A DNA stretch of 13,873 nt from CAZCWX01 sp964502465 (GTDB taxonomy: Bacteria > Desulfobacterota > Binatia > Bin18), in the NCBI GenBank assembly GCA_964502465.1, contig CAZCWX010000454.1, forward strand, positions 1-13,873, written 5' to 3'. The position numbers and the translations under genes are program-made. Below, in pieces: positions 1-8,518 of the stretch. Below the pieces are notes generated by a model. The model was given only the letters and a program-made list of their open reading frames with translations. It made no database searches and was not told the DNA's origin. Each line of letters begins with the position of its first letter. The stretch's first letter is position 1.

Positions 1-73
1 ATTTCTGTGAACGACATCACACCCTTCTTTCGTATGGCTTGTTCTGTTGCAACAAGTAAACTTACGGTGTTCC

Positions 74-99
74 CTGTCAAGCGGGCCTTGCAGTTTTTT
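74..99 (+). terminator. Intrinsic (rho-independent) terminator
   Basis: CTG (74-76) and CAAG (78-81) pair with CTTG (87-90) and CAG (91-93). This gives a 7-bp stem with one bulged T (77) and a five-base loop, CGGGC. Six T residues (94-99) follow immediately. The arrangement fits termination of + strand transcription entering from the left edge, which would make the gene at 437 the start of a new transcription unit. The stem is short, so the strength is uncertain. Confidence 0.55.
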
Positions 100-274
100 C
101 CTTCCCTGCTCAATGACTGATGCCTGTTTTCTTATGGTTGCTCACCAAGACAAGATTGATGTTCTCATGTAATAGAGAATAGCATCTAGAATAAAGTGCT
201 GATTGTTCAGCTCTTAAGGAGATAATAGTTAGAGTCAAGTATGAAATTTGCCCATATTTCCCTTCTACGCTCTC

Positions 275-303
275 TTGACAGGGCTGGTGGTAGGGGATAG
301 ACA
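275..303 (+). promoter_or_regulatory. Candidate sigma70-type promoter for the gene at 437
   Basis: A perfect -35 consensus TTGACA at 275-280 is followed after 17 bases by TAGACA at 298-303, which matches only half of the -10 consensus. It lies downstream of the 74-99 terminator and about 130 bases ahead of the first ATG, so it could drive the glycan block. It was identified by motif and spacing only. Confidence 0.35.
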
Positions 304-436
304 AACCGCGCATGTGATCCACGCTTTGCTGCGAGGGGATCGTTTTGAAACCCTTGCCTTCCACAGAAATTTTGCCCTTGCTCTGTGCTGAGGGAGGGTC
401 GCCGAGAAAAGAGATTTTGCAGATAGACAACAGTCA

Positions 437-2491
437 ATGAAACAAGATGCACCTCTGTGTGATATCGTTATTCCTGTCTGTAACAATCTCGCGTATGTAA
501 AAGATTGTATAAGTGCTATTCTGCAGACCTCCAGTACATGTGTCTACCATTTGTATATGGTGGACGACTGTAGCGACAGCGTCACCACCTGTTTTCTCCA
601 ACAGCAAATTTATTTACACCCTCACGTGTTTCTTCATCGCAATCCTGTCCCTTTAGGATTTTTTCGCTCTTTCCTTATTGGAGCCGCTTTTGGATCAGCG
701 CCGTATGTGGTGCTCATGCGCAGCAAGGTGATTGTCACCCCTGAGTGGCTGCTGCGGTTACTCAAGTGCGCAGAATCTGATGCGCGGATCGCCGCGGTGA
801 CTCCTTTCTCAAACGAAGCTTCTGCGGTGAGTATTCCTCTGGCGCCAGGAGCCAATTTCTACGGTATGGACCGGATACTGACCCAGCACGCTGCTCGTTC
901 GTATCCCGACGTGCAAACGGACGCGAGCTTTTGTTTGCTGTTGCGGCGCGCTGCCTTGCTTGAGGTGGGGATGTTGGATGGGAACGAGAGGCAGGACGAT
1001 TGTACGGAGTTCGACCTCTCTGTGAGATTGGCAAGAAAAGGCTATCGGACAGTCATCGCGGATGACGTGTACGTCTATCATAGAGGTGATGCCTTATGCG
1101 TTAAGCGAGAAGATCTTCAACCGAAGAACGGTACGGGGAGTGTGGAACGTGGGAGTAATGGGAAGCTACTGCACGAGCAGGCCATCACTGCAGCTCCGGT
1201 CCTGGAGCCTACTCGTGATCTCTTTCGTGCACCCCAGCGGTGGGCGCCGCTTGCATCGCTGCGGGGGAATACGTATCGGCAGATACAACGCTGCTGGGAA
1301 CAACGAGACCTGATTGGTGTCACGAAACTCGTCTTGCGGGGAGTTTACCGACTGCCAACAGCAAAACGTCCTCTTGTCTCTTCTGAATCAGTGGCCAGGA
1401 TGACTCGCCCCGGGCGCTTGCGCGTAACCTATGTGTTGCGGAGCCTCAGCGTGGGAGGGGGAACATTATCGGTGATCCAGTTGGTCAACGAATTGATCCT
1501 CTTAGGGGTTGAAGCACGTATCGTGGCCTTGCGCGACTACCCTGAGATCTATGACTGGAAGTTTTTCACCCAGCCGATTGTTTTTCCCACAGTATCCGAA
1601 CTCTGCGAAAACTTTCCGCAGTCTGACATTGCGGTAGCGACGCTCTGGATCACAGCTCCATGGGTTGCTGAGGTCATGAAAGCAGGGCGGGCTCATACGG
1701 GAGCGTATTTTATTCAAGACTATGAAAGTTGGTTTTTCCCTGAAACGGATCAGCTCTCGCGTGCCAAGGTACTGGAAACGTACAGGTTGATCCCCCATAA
1801 GATTGTGAAGTCTGCATGGTTGAGCTCTTTGTTAGCGCACGATGGCATTGAGGCCCATAAAATTCGCCTTGGGATGGACCTTGCCATGTTTTATCCCCGG
1901 TCGGTAGCAAAGTCTGCTCATCCGGTTGTGTTGGCGATGACGCGACCACAGACGCCAAGGCGTGGGTTTCCCTACCTGATCGAGGCTCTCAGACTTGTGA
2001 AAGAAGCGCGTCCGGAGGTGGAAGTGGTTGTGTTTGGTGATGCTTTGTCTTCGCGACGTATTCCTTTTCCGCATCGCAATGAAGGGGTGGTGACTGACCA
2101 ACACCGCCTTGCTCAACTCTACTCTGCAGCAGACGTCTTTCTGGATGGTTCTACTTTTCAAGGATTTGGCCGCCCGGCACTGGAGGCTATGGCATGTGGG
2201 GCAGCGTGTGTGCTGACCAATGTTGGAGGAGTCAATGAGTACGCACGTCATGAAGACAATTGCCTCTTGGTTCCCCCTCAAGATCCTCGTGCCTTTGCTG
2301 ATGCCATTCTCAGGCTCCTGCAGGATGGAAGGTTAAAGCAGAAACTCATTGAGGGCGGGCTCAAGACTGCCCGCAATTACTGCCATAAGAGAGAGGCTCA
2401 AGAAACGCTTGCCTACTTTCGGCACATCGTACCTTGGCAGGGCAATGAAGACCGTGAGCAGATCTCTACAGTGTCAGGCATACTGCGATGA
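437..2491 (+). CDS. Two-domain glycosyltransferase (degenerate GT2 + WsaF-like GT4)
   Basis: This 684-residue cytoplasmic protein joins two glycosyltransferase modules. Residues about 8-220 are GT2-like: an opening strand DIVIPVCNN, a VDDCSD acidic site, E191-F-D193 where the family has its E-x-D motif, and a closing YVYHRG. The metal-binding N-S-D triad is replaced by R95-S96-K97. Residues about 328-660 are GT-B/GT4: a glycine loop G340-G-G-T343, a QDYESWFFP segment typical of WsaF-like rhamnosyltransferases, TRPQTPRRG, and FGRPALEAMACG with Q575 in place of the first Glu of the E-x7-E motif. Residues 220-320 look like a linker. The start is chosen because the GT2 fold begins eight residues later; no good Shine-Dalgarno precedes it. 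It probably adds a deoxyhexose or similar sugar to a surface glycan. The stop overlaps the next start as ATGA. The fold is clear; the donor and acceptor are unknown. Confidence 0.9.
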   Translation: MKQDAPLCDIVIPVCNNLAYVKDCISAILQTSSTCVYHLYMVDDCSDSVTTCFLQQQIYLHPHVFLHRNPVPLGFFRSFLIGAAFGSAPYVVLMRSKVIVTPEWLLRLLKCAESDARIAAVTPFSNEASAVSIPLAPGANFYGMDRILTQHAARSYPDVQTDASFCLLLRRAALLEVGMLDGNERQDDCTEFDLSVRLARKGYRTVIADDVYVYHRGDALCVKREDLQPKNGTGSVERGSNGKLLHEQAITAAPVLEPTRDLFRAPQRWAPLASLRGNTYRQIQRCWEQRDLIGVTKLVLRGVYRLPTAKRPLVSSESVARMTRPGRLRVTYVLRSLSVGGGTLSVIQLVNELILLGVEARIVALRDYPEIYDWKFFTQPIVFPTVSELCENFPQSDIAVATLWITAPWVAEVMKAGRAHTGAYFIQDYESWFFPETDQLSRAKVLETYRLIPHKIVKSAWLSSLLAHDGIEAHKIRLGMDLAMFYPRSVAKSAHPVVLAMTRPQTPRRGFPYLIEALRLVKEARPEVEVVVFGDALSSRRIPFPHRNEGVVTDQHRLAQLYSAADVFLDGSTFQGFGRPALEAMACGAACVLTNVGGVNEYARHEDNCLLVPPQDPRAFADAILRLLQDGRLKQKLIEGGLKTARNYCHKREAQETLAYFRHIVPWQGNEDREQISTVSGILR

Positions 2492-3303
2492 ATCTTGCCT
2501 TGATCCTCGGCTGTGCTCGTTCTGGTACCAGCATTCTTGGTGAACTGATCGCAGCGCATCCTGAAGTCAGGTATATTTTCGAGGCGCACCGTATCTGGGA
2601 ACGAGCAGGCCCAGGAATTCACGGCTCGCATCGACTCTGCGCCGAGCATGCCACCCCTTCCGTTCGGGCACACCTGCGAGAGTGGTTTCATAGTCAACAA
2701 CGTGAGACCTCTCTCATTGTCGAGAAGACGCCACGGAACATACTCCGCATTCCTTTTTTGCGCACGGTCTTTCCCGAGGCAAAGCTGATTCACATCGTCC
2801 GAGACGGAAGAGACGTGGCGTGTTCCTTGATGCCAGGGATCGGGGGGGCTGAGTGGCGACATCTTAAACCTCCCTCCTGGCGGACGCTCTTTTCCGAGTA
2901 CAGCGGCATTGTACGCTGTGCCCTCGCATGGAAAGAGATCATGGAAATCGCTCTTGCCGATTTCGCCAACGTTCCACATCTCCAGGTGCGCTATGAACAA
3001 CTGGTGAACTGCCCACAAGAAGTTGCGCAGACTGTTGTTCGCTATCTTGGTCTTCCCCTGCATCCGGAGGTGGTGCGCTTTTGTGAGAAGATTCAGAATA
3101 CAACAGTGGGTTCGTACCATGCTCGTTGTCAAAGCCGTTGGTATCGCGATGACCACCAGTATCGCGTTGGCAGATGGCAGGAAAATCTTACTGCGGAGCA
3201 AAAGCGGATCATTCATGAAATCATCATGCCCGTGCTCCGTGCGGTCGATAGCCTGCCCTCCTCTTCGTCTCCCGACTTTCGGGTGCCTGCAAGCGATGGT
3301 TGA
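2488..3303 (+). CDS. PAPS-dependent sulfotransferase (Sulfotransfer_3-like)
   Basis: This 271-residue protein probably transfers sulfate from PAPS to a hydroxyl on a sugar or lipid-linked glycan. The 5'-phosphosulfate loop is GCARSGTS at residues 8-15. A VEKTPRN segment lies at 78-84. The 3'-phosphate site is HIVRDGRDVACS at 102-113. RYEQLV at 168-173 and VGRWQENLT at 227-235 are the C-terminal motifs usual in this family. Length is normal and no signal peptide or membrane helix is seen, so it should be cytoplasmic. The start ATG overlaps the previous stop (ATGA) and lacks a strong ribosome site, which indicates translational coupling with the glycosyltransferase at 437-2491. It belongs to a different subfamily from the sulfotransferase domain of the next gene. 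The substrate cannot be read from sequence. Confidence 0.9.
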   Translation: MNLALILGCARSGTSILGELIAAHPEVRYIFEAHRIWERAGPGIHGSHRLCAEHATPSVRAHLREWFHSQQRETSLIVEKTPRNILRIPFLRTVFPEAKLIHIVRDGRDVACSLMPGIGGAEWRHLKPPSWRTLFSEYSGIVRCALAWKEIMEIALADFANVPHLQVRYEQLVNCPQEVAQTVVRYLGLPLHPEVVRFCEKIQNTTVGSYHARCQSRWYRDDHQYRVGRWQENLTAEQKRIIHEIIMPVLRAVDSLPSSSSPDFRVPASDG

Positions 3304-3377
3304 TTGAGACAAAGGAAGCGAGAAGGCATCTTTCGAGGGATGGCGCTTGGGACTGTGGTTGTCTGTCCTGATTGTTT

Positions 3378-3406
3378 TGGCAATCGTTTGTTATTTATTG
3401 AATAAA
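3378..3406 (+). promoter_or_regulatory. Candidate promoter in the AT-rich gap before the giant fusion gene
   Basis: TTGGCA at 3378-3383 (five of six to the -35 consensus) is followed after 17 bases by AATAAA at 3401-3406 (four of six to the -10 consensus). It lies in the only clearly AT-rich island between 437 and 10060 and just 50 bases before the ATG at 3457. Overlapping short inverted repeats (GATTG 3370-3374 with CAATC 3381-3385; CGTTTGTT 3385-3392 with AATAAACG 3401-3408) could form weak hairpins here. It may be an internal promoter for 3457-10060. Motif evidence only. Confidence 0.35.
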
Positions 3407-3456
3407 CGGCGGACTTTTCTCAAGATTTTAGAGGATTATCTCGTGGGAGGGAGGGA

Positions 3457-6400
3457 ATGCAGATAATTGTTTTGGGTATGCACCGATCGGGGACCTCACC
3501 GCTGACTCGTCTCCTCAACATGATGGGGGCCTATGTTGGTATTGAGGGGACCCTCAAGAAAGCAAATCCCGAAAATCCCAAAGGGTTCTGGGAACGAAAG
3601 GACGTCTTAGCCCTGAACAAGGAGGTCCTCTCTGTCCTTGGGGCAGACTGGCATAAAGTGGCGACCCTGGATCTGGCGAAGATGGACGAGAACATGCGCC
3701 GCTCATTCAAAAGCAAAGCGGTGAATATTCTCCTCAATCTTGAACCGCATCGCCCTTGGGTGATTAAAGAACCCCGGATGTGCCTCCTGTTTCCTCTCTG
3801 GCGTGAAGTGTTAGAAGTTCCTGTCTGTGTCTTAATCCATCGCAGTCCACTTCAGGTGGCTCAATCATTAAGAACCCGAAACGGCTTTCCCCTCCGCTTT
3901 GGCATTGCGCTCTGGGAGCAATATCAACGCTCCGCACTGGCTAGTACCATTGGATTGCCGCGTCTGCTTGTTTCTCATCGCCAACTGATGGAACAACCAG
4001 TCCAGACCGTACAGACCCTGTATGACGAGTTAGTGGCGCTCAACGTGCAAGGGGTACGCTGTCCCAGCGATAAAGAGATTCTCGCTTTTATTGAACCGCA
4101 CTTATATCGAGAGCACGGTGACACCGGGCTGGAAGAGCAATATATCAATCGCGTGCAGAGGAAACTCTTGCAGTCGCTCGAAGATCGGAGCGCTCTTGAT
4201 CTTCAGGAGATCCCACCACTTTCTGCTGGTGCCGGTGACGTGCTGGCAGAATATGAAGCTGACGACGCCAAGCAGCAGCTTTCCCAGCAGACTCATGCGG
4301 CTCTCCAAGCGAAAGAAGTCGAAGTGGTGACGCTGCAGCAGCAATTCGCTAAGGAACGCGCGGCAGTAGAAGCAGCCCGACAAGAAGAGCGGCGGCAATT
4401 CGCAGCCGAGATGGGAAAAACCAAGCAGGCGCTGGCTGACAAAGAGCGACACATCCAAAGAGAACTCAGACGGTTCTTAAAAGATCGTGAACAATTAGGC
4501 CACTGGATTGAGCAGTTAGATCGTGGCTTCTCGGACGTCGTAAATTCAAAGCGATGGAAATTAGGACATGCTTTGGGTTCAGCGTATCGCAAGCTCTTAT
4601 GGCGGCCTCCTCTGCCTCTCCCACATGACTATCAACGCGCTATCAGAGAAAAATTTCACACATGGCGAAGAAACGTGACCGAAGAGAAAAAGGGTCCGTT
4701 CAGTCATGACAAGCCTGTTTCATCGCCAGTGCAGGAATCACTCCCGCGTGGTGAACGATTGTCACCCCTCTCACTCGTAGCAGGGCGAACAAGTGTAAGT
4801 GCAGATATCGTTATCTGTATCCATAACGCATTGGACGATATACAGCGTTGCTTGGCGTCGGTGAAAGAAACCCTTCCTCCTCATTGCACCCTGTATCTTG
4901 TCAATGATGGGTCGGATGCGGCCACGAGTGTGTATTTGCGGCAATATGCTGCGACTCTTTCTGCCTGTGTGCTGTTGGAGAATTCGACCGCTACCGGTTA
5001 TACACGGGCGGCGAATCGAGGACTGCGTGCTGCAACCGCGGAATATGTGATTCTGCTGAATAGCGACACTATTGTTCCTCACGGGTGGATCGAAAAGTTA
5101 GTGGAATGCGCAGAAAGTCACCCACGCATAGGGGTGGTGGGACCTCTGTCAAATGCGGCGAGTTGGCAGTCGGTGCCTCAACTCCACAACGATGCCGGTG
5201 AATGGGCAATCAATGCCCTCCCTGAAGACTATAGTGTCGAACTGATGGCACGGACCATAGCGCTCTTGTCTGAAAAGCAGTTCCCGCGCGTGCCCTTTCT
5301 GAATGGGTTTTGTTTTGCCATCAAACGGTCTGTCATTCAAACTATTGGATATTTTGACGAGGACGCGTTTCCCCACGGCTACGGTGAAGAAAATGACTAT
5401 TGTTTGCGTGTAGCAAACGCGGGATTCGAACTCGCCGTGGCAGACCATGCCTATGTGTTCCATGCCAAGTCGAAAAGTTACCAGTACGAAACGAAGCTGA
5501 AGTTGACTCAAGCCGGCAATAGCGCATTAAGAAAAAAACATGGTGCTCGCCGTATCTCTCAGCACCTCACTGCACTGCGTCAGAATGAAATCTTAGAGCG
5601 GATCCGTCACCGGGTTGACCAGCAGGTCGCCCCGGACACGGCAGCTGAGGTCGCTTTCGCCAGCAATGCCTTAACAATTCTGTTTCTTTTACCGGTACGA
5701 GGGGGAGGGGGAGGATCGCATTCAGTCGTGCAAGAGGCGGTGGGCATGCGAACCCTCGGCGTGCGAGTTCACATTGCTATTCCGTCTCGCTATCAGTTAC
5801 ATTTTTCCCGTAACTATGCTGCATTAGATGCGCAGGAGGATCTGTTCTATTTCTATGAGCAGACAGACGACCTGATTGCCTATGCCTCCCAATTTACTGT
5901 TGTCATCGCAACTATCTTCCATTCTGTAGACCTCATGACAGAGATTGTCCGAGTCCATCAGTCGATACTCCCTGTCTACTACGTGCAAGATTATGAGCCG
6001 TGGTTCTTCCCGCAGGAATCCAAAGAATGGCAGCGTGCTCGTGCTTCGTATGCGCTCATCCCTGATATGGTGCTGTTCGCCAAGACCCGCTGGCTCTGTC
6101 AACTGATTGAACGAGAGCATGGAGTGAAAGTGGAGAAGGTCGTTCCGAGTCTGGATCAAGAGGTCTACTTTCCTGCTCTAGAGAAACGCGCCAAAACTGG
6201 ACCCGTACAAGTTGCGGCTATGATTCGCCCTGCGACTCCTCGCAGAGGGGCACAGCGCACGATGGCCGTGCTCAAGAAACTGCAGCGAGAGTTTGACAAA
6301 CAGGTAGAGATTCATATTTTTGGTTGTACAGAAACAGACTCCGACTTTCAGCGGCTAGCAAGAGAGTTTTCGTTTCATCATCATGGCATCCTGGTGAGAG

Positions 6401-7830
6401 AACAGGTTGCCCAGCTCTTGCGGGGGGCTGATATCTTCGTGGATTTCTCAGACTATCAAGCCTTTGGCCGCACGGGGCTTGAGGCCATGGCGTGCGGATG
6501 TGCGGTGATTCTTCCTGAGCAGGGTGGGGTGCACGAGTATGCGCAGGATCGTGAGAATGCCGTCCTCGTGAATACCCGGTCAGAAGAAGCGTGTTATGCC
6601 GCCCTGGTTGAACTGGTTGCTGATACGCAGTTGCGCCAGCGACTCAGTCACCAGGCGACAAAAAAAGCGGTGGAATATTCTCTTTACAAGGCTGCGCTGG
6701 CAGAACTTGCGGTGCTGAATCGCGCGTGGCGGGAACGGACAAACAAAAATACGCGGACACCAGGTTCCACTGCCTCCATACGAGTGGCAGGCGCGAAAAA
6801 AATTCGTGTCCTTGGCGTACTACCACGCCGCCGGTTCAATCAGTGGCCAGCCTCGGCGTACATCCGCGTCCTCTTGCCGCTTTGTCATCCCGTCCTGCAA
6901 GAACAGCTCGAATTTTTCTCCGTTCCGGTAGAGAAGATTTTCTCAAAAGACGCTGATATTCTCCTCGTTCAGCGCACTGCGGTCCCGGATGAAGAGACTG
7001 CGAGTCAACTCCTTGACTATTGCCAGAGCCGGAAGATCCACACCGTGTATGAAACTGATGATCAGTTGTTTGCCATTCCTCCCATCCATGGAGAAGCTGC
7101 CGACTATGCGCGGCTGCTTACCGGTGCAAAAATGGTTGCTCAGCACGTTGATCTGCTGACGGTTGCGTCTAACGCCTTGGCCGCTTCTTTGAAAAATCTC
7201 AATGCAAACATTGTGGTATTACCGAATGTGCTCGATGAACAGATCTGGTTTTCTACTGACCGTCCCCCTCTCCGTACTACTCCCGAAAAGATCCGCATTC
7301 TCTATATGGGATCGCGGACACATCTGAACGACCTCCTCCTGATTGAGGACACGATGAAGCGTCTGGGTGCAGAGTATGGCGGGCGTGTCGCGCTTGACGT
7401 GATCGGCGGAGTTCCTGCTGAGAGTGTCCAGCCCTGGTTCAACGCTGTGCGTATCCCTGAGGTCAACTATCCTGCGTTCGTCGAATGGTTACGCCGAGAG
7501 TCGCAGTGGACGATTGGCATCGCACCGTTAGCTGACACCGCCTATAATCAATGCAAAAGCTATATCAAATATCTCGACTATGCAGCGCTGGGGCTGGCGA
7601 CAATCTGTTCCGACGTTGAACCGTATCAACAGGTGATTCGGAGTGGGAGCAACGGCATATTGGTGGAAAACTCACCAGAGGCCTGGTATCACACGCTGAA
7701 ACGGGTCATCGAGGATGAAGGCTTCCGCTATCGATTGGCTCACACGAGCTACCAGGATGTGATCCGACATCATCTTTTGAAAGACCATGCTGCCCGTTGG
7801 TTGACCGTTCTGCAACACGTCATGAGTTGA
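3457..7830 (+). CDS. Five-part fusion: sulfotransferase, coiled coil, GT2, GT4 (WsaF-like), GT4
   Basis: This 1457-residue protein appears to combine three glycosyl transfers and one sulfation. Residues 1-220 are a sulfotransferase: P-loop GMHRSGTS at 7-14, ENPKGFWE near 40, WVIKEPR at 101-107 and HRSPLQVAQSL at 128-138. Residues about 264-356 are a charged Gln/Glu/Lys-rich coiled coil. Residues 450-690 are an intact GT2 domain with VNDGSD, N535-S-D537 and GEENDY 643-648. Residues 739-1100 are a GT4 domain: GGGGGSHS 749-756, QDYEPWFFP, IRPATPRRG, and Q1001/E1009 at the E-x7-E position. Residues 1114-1457 are another GT4-type domain with YETDDQLF, VLPNVLD, CKSYIKYLDYAALG and NGILV. No membrane segment is seen. 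The ATG at 3457 has GGGAGG (3445-3450) six bases upstream. Residues 450-1100 are laid out like the protein at 437-2491. Likely a cytoplasmic surface-glycan assembly enzyme; sugar identities are unknown. Confidence 0.9.
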   Translation: MQIIVLGMHRSGTSPLTRLLNMMGAYVGIEGTLKKANPENPKGFWERKDVLALNKEVLSVLGADWHKVATLDLAKMDENMRRSFKSKAVNILLNLEPHRPWVIKEPRMCLLFPLWREVLEVPVCVLIHRSPLQVAQSLRTRNGFPLRFGIALWEQYQRSALASTIGLPRLLVSHRQLMEQPVQTVQTLYDELVALNVQGVRCPSDKEILAFIEPHLYREHGDTGLEEQYINRVQRKLLQSLEDRSALDLQEIPPLSAGAGDVLAEYEADDAKQQLSQQTHAALQAKEVEVVTLQQQFAKERAAVEAARQEERRQFAAEMGKTKQALADKERHIQRELRRFLKDREQLGHWIEQLDRGFSDVVNSKRWKLGHALGSAYRKLLWRPPLPLPHDYQRAIREKFHTWRRNVTEEKKGPFSHDKPVSSPVQESLPRGERLSPLSLVAGRTSVSADIVICIHNALDDIQRCLASVKETLPPHCTLYLVNDGSDAATSVYLRQYAATLSACVLLENSTATGYTRAANRGLRAATAEYVILLNSDTIVPHGWIEKLVECAESHPRIGVVGPLSNAASWQSVPQLHNDAGEWAINALPEDYSVELMARTIALLSEKQFPRVPFLNGFCFAIKRSVIQTIGYFDEDAFPHGYGEENDYCLRVANAGFELAVADHAYVFHAKSKSYQYETKLKLTQAGNSALRKKHGARRISQHLTALRQNEILERIRHRVDQQVAPDTAAEVAFASNALTILFLLPVRGGGGGSHSVVQEAVGMRTLGVRVHIAIPSRYQLHFSRNYAALDAQEDLFYFYEQTDDLIAYASQFTVVIATIFHSVDLMTEIVRVHQSILPVYYVQDYEPWFFPQESKEWQRARASYALIPDMVLFAKTRWLCQLIEREHGVKVEKVVPSLDQEVYFPALEKRAKTGPVQVAAMIRPATPRRGAQRTMAVLKKLQREFDKQVEIHIFGCTETDSDFQRLAREFSFHHHGILVREQVAQLLRGADIFVDFSDYQAFGRTGLEAMACGCAVILPEQGGVHEYAQDRENAVLVNTRSEEACYAALVELVADTQLRQRLSHQATKKAVEYSLYKAALAELAVLNRAWRERTNKNTRTPGSTASIRVAGAKKIRVLGVLPRRRFNQWPASAYIRVLLPLCHPVLQEQLEFFSVPVEKIFSKDADILLVQRTAVPDEETASQLLDYCQSRKIHTVYETDDQLFAIPPIHGEAADYARLLTGAKMVAQHVDLLTVASNALAASLKNLNANIVVLPNVLDEQIWFSTDRPPLRTTPEKIRILYMGSRTHLNDLLLIEDTMKRLGAEYGGRVALDVIGGVPAESVQPWFNAVRIPEVNYPAFVEWLRRESQWTIGIAPLADTAYNQCKSYIKYLDYAALGLATICSDVEPYQQVIRSGSNGILVENSPEAWYHTLKRVIEDEGFRYRLAHTSYQDVIRHHLLKDHAARWLTVLQHVMS

Positions 7831-7833
7831 GGG
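7829..7833 (+). promoter_or_regulatory. Ribosome binding site deciding the methyltransferase start
   Basis: GAGGG lies eight bases before the GTG at 7842 and overlaps the TGA stop (7828-7830) of the giant fusion gene. This favours GTG 7842 over the in-frame TTG codons at 7797 and 7827, and suggests termination-reinitiation coupling. Confidence 0.5.
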
Positions 7834-7841
7834 ACAAGATC

Positions 7842-8507
7842 GTGGATTTTTTCGCGTATGACTTTCTTGACTTCGGTGCTTCAACTGGAGGCTCCATTGC
7901 CTTTGCCAGGAAGCATTTAGGCGGGCAGCGGGGGCTTGGTATCGACAGGCACCCGCAGAAGATCAGGCAATTGCGCGATGCTGGCTACGAAGGCTTGCTT
8001 GCTGATATTACCAACATTGATGCCCCGGCGCAGTGCGTACGGTTTGTCACGATGATTCACCTCCTTGAACACCTGCCAGACCTGGAAACCATCACTGCGA
8101 CGCTCAGAATGGGGGCTTTTCTCGCACGTGATTTCTTGTTTATTCGGGGGCCGAACTTCGATGATGATGCATATTTGCGAGAACAGGGAGTGAAGTGGTA
8201 TTGGTCAGATTGGCCGCGAGCGCATACGTACCATCTCACGACTGCGGCACTGCATCAGTGCTGTGATGCGTTGCATCTGTCTGATCGCTATCTCTGCCAC
8301 TTTCGCGGAGTGAACACGACGCAAGATCCTGCGCTGCATCCCCTGCATTCTCCACCAGGGCAGCACGACTACGATGCCACAGTCCATCCCAGCAAAACGG
8401 TCAAGCCACTAGATCGTATCGTGTTTAAAGAATTCGCTGTCTTTGTGCGGCTGCGTCCTTTCAAAGAATGGACCACGGTCATTCATGCACTCGACAGATA
8501 CGTATAA
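7842..8507 (+). CDS. Class I SAM-dependent methyltransferase
   Basis: This 221-residue Rossmann-fold methyltransferase probably methylates a sugar of the glycan built by its neighbours. Counting from GTG 7842, motif I is LDFGASTGGS at residues 9-18. The acidic end of strand beta-2 is GLGIDRH at 31-37, LADITN follows at 53-58, and a MIHLLEHL post-motif lies at 71-78. It is soluble, with no signal peptide. The frame is open back to TTG 7797, which would add 15 residues, including RDKIVDFF, and overlap the previous gene by 34 bases. That extension could supply the helix usually found before motif I, so the start is uncertain; I prefer 7842 for its GAGGG site. The 3' end overlaps the longest reading of the next gene. 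Methylation of a lipid or small molecule is not excluded. Confidence 0.85.
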   Translation: MDFFAYDFLDFGASTGGSIAFARKHLGGQRGLGIDRHPQKIRQLRDAGYEGLLADITNIDAPAQCVRFVTMIHLLEHLPDLETITATLRMGAFLARDFLFIRGPNFDDDAYLREQGVKWYWSDWPRAHTYHLTTAALHQCCDALHLSDRYLCHFRGVNTTQDPALHPLHSPPGQHDYDATVHPSKTVKPLDRIVFKEFAVFVRLRPFKEWTTVIHALDRYV

Positions 8508-8518
8508 GCGTGCCGGGC

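Larger units (their letters stand above)
1..436. other. Gene-free leader upstream of the glycan block
   Basis: No convincing coding region is seen on either strand. Frame 1 is open from the window edge to a TGA at 118-120, but the 39 residues show no recognisable family and run through a terminator hairpin. Frame 3 is open from the edge to TAA 57-59, which could be the last 18 residues of an upstream gene ending just before that terminator. The stretch is poorer in GC than the genes that follow and contains one terminator and one candidate promoter, listed separately. A 6-bp inverted repeat (CTTGTT 38-43, AACAAG 51-56) surrounds the palindrome GTTGCAAC at 46-53. Its role, if any, is unknown. 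Confidence 0.5.

Noticed and set aside
1..120. Partial frame-1 ORF from the window edge
   Set aside because: It has no family resemblance and reads through the terminator hairpin and T run at 74-99, so it is unlikely to be a real C-terminus.
241..300. 19-codon ORF after an AAGGAG sequence at 216-221
   Set aside because: The Shine-Dalgarno-like site is about 20 bases from the ATG, too far to serve it, and the peptide is unremarkable.
2413..3312. Open frame of 299 codons on the minus strand
   Set aside because: It lies opposite the sulfotransferase gene, whose motifs are unmistakable; the minus-strand translation has no recognisable domain or sensible composition.
3370..3408. Terminator after the first sulfotransferase gene
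   Set aside because: The stems are short and AT-rich, mutually exclusive, and not followed by a continuous T run; the region reads better as an AT-rich promoter.
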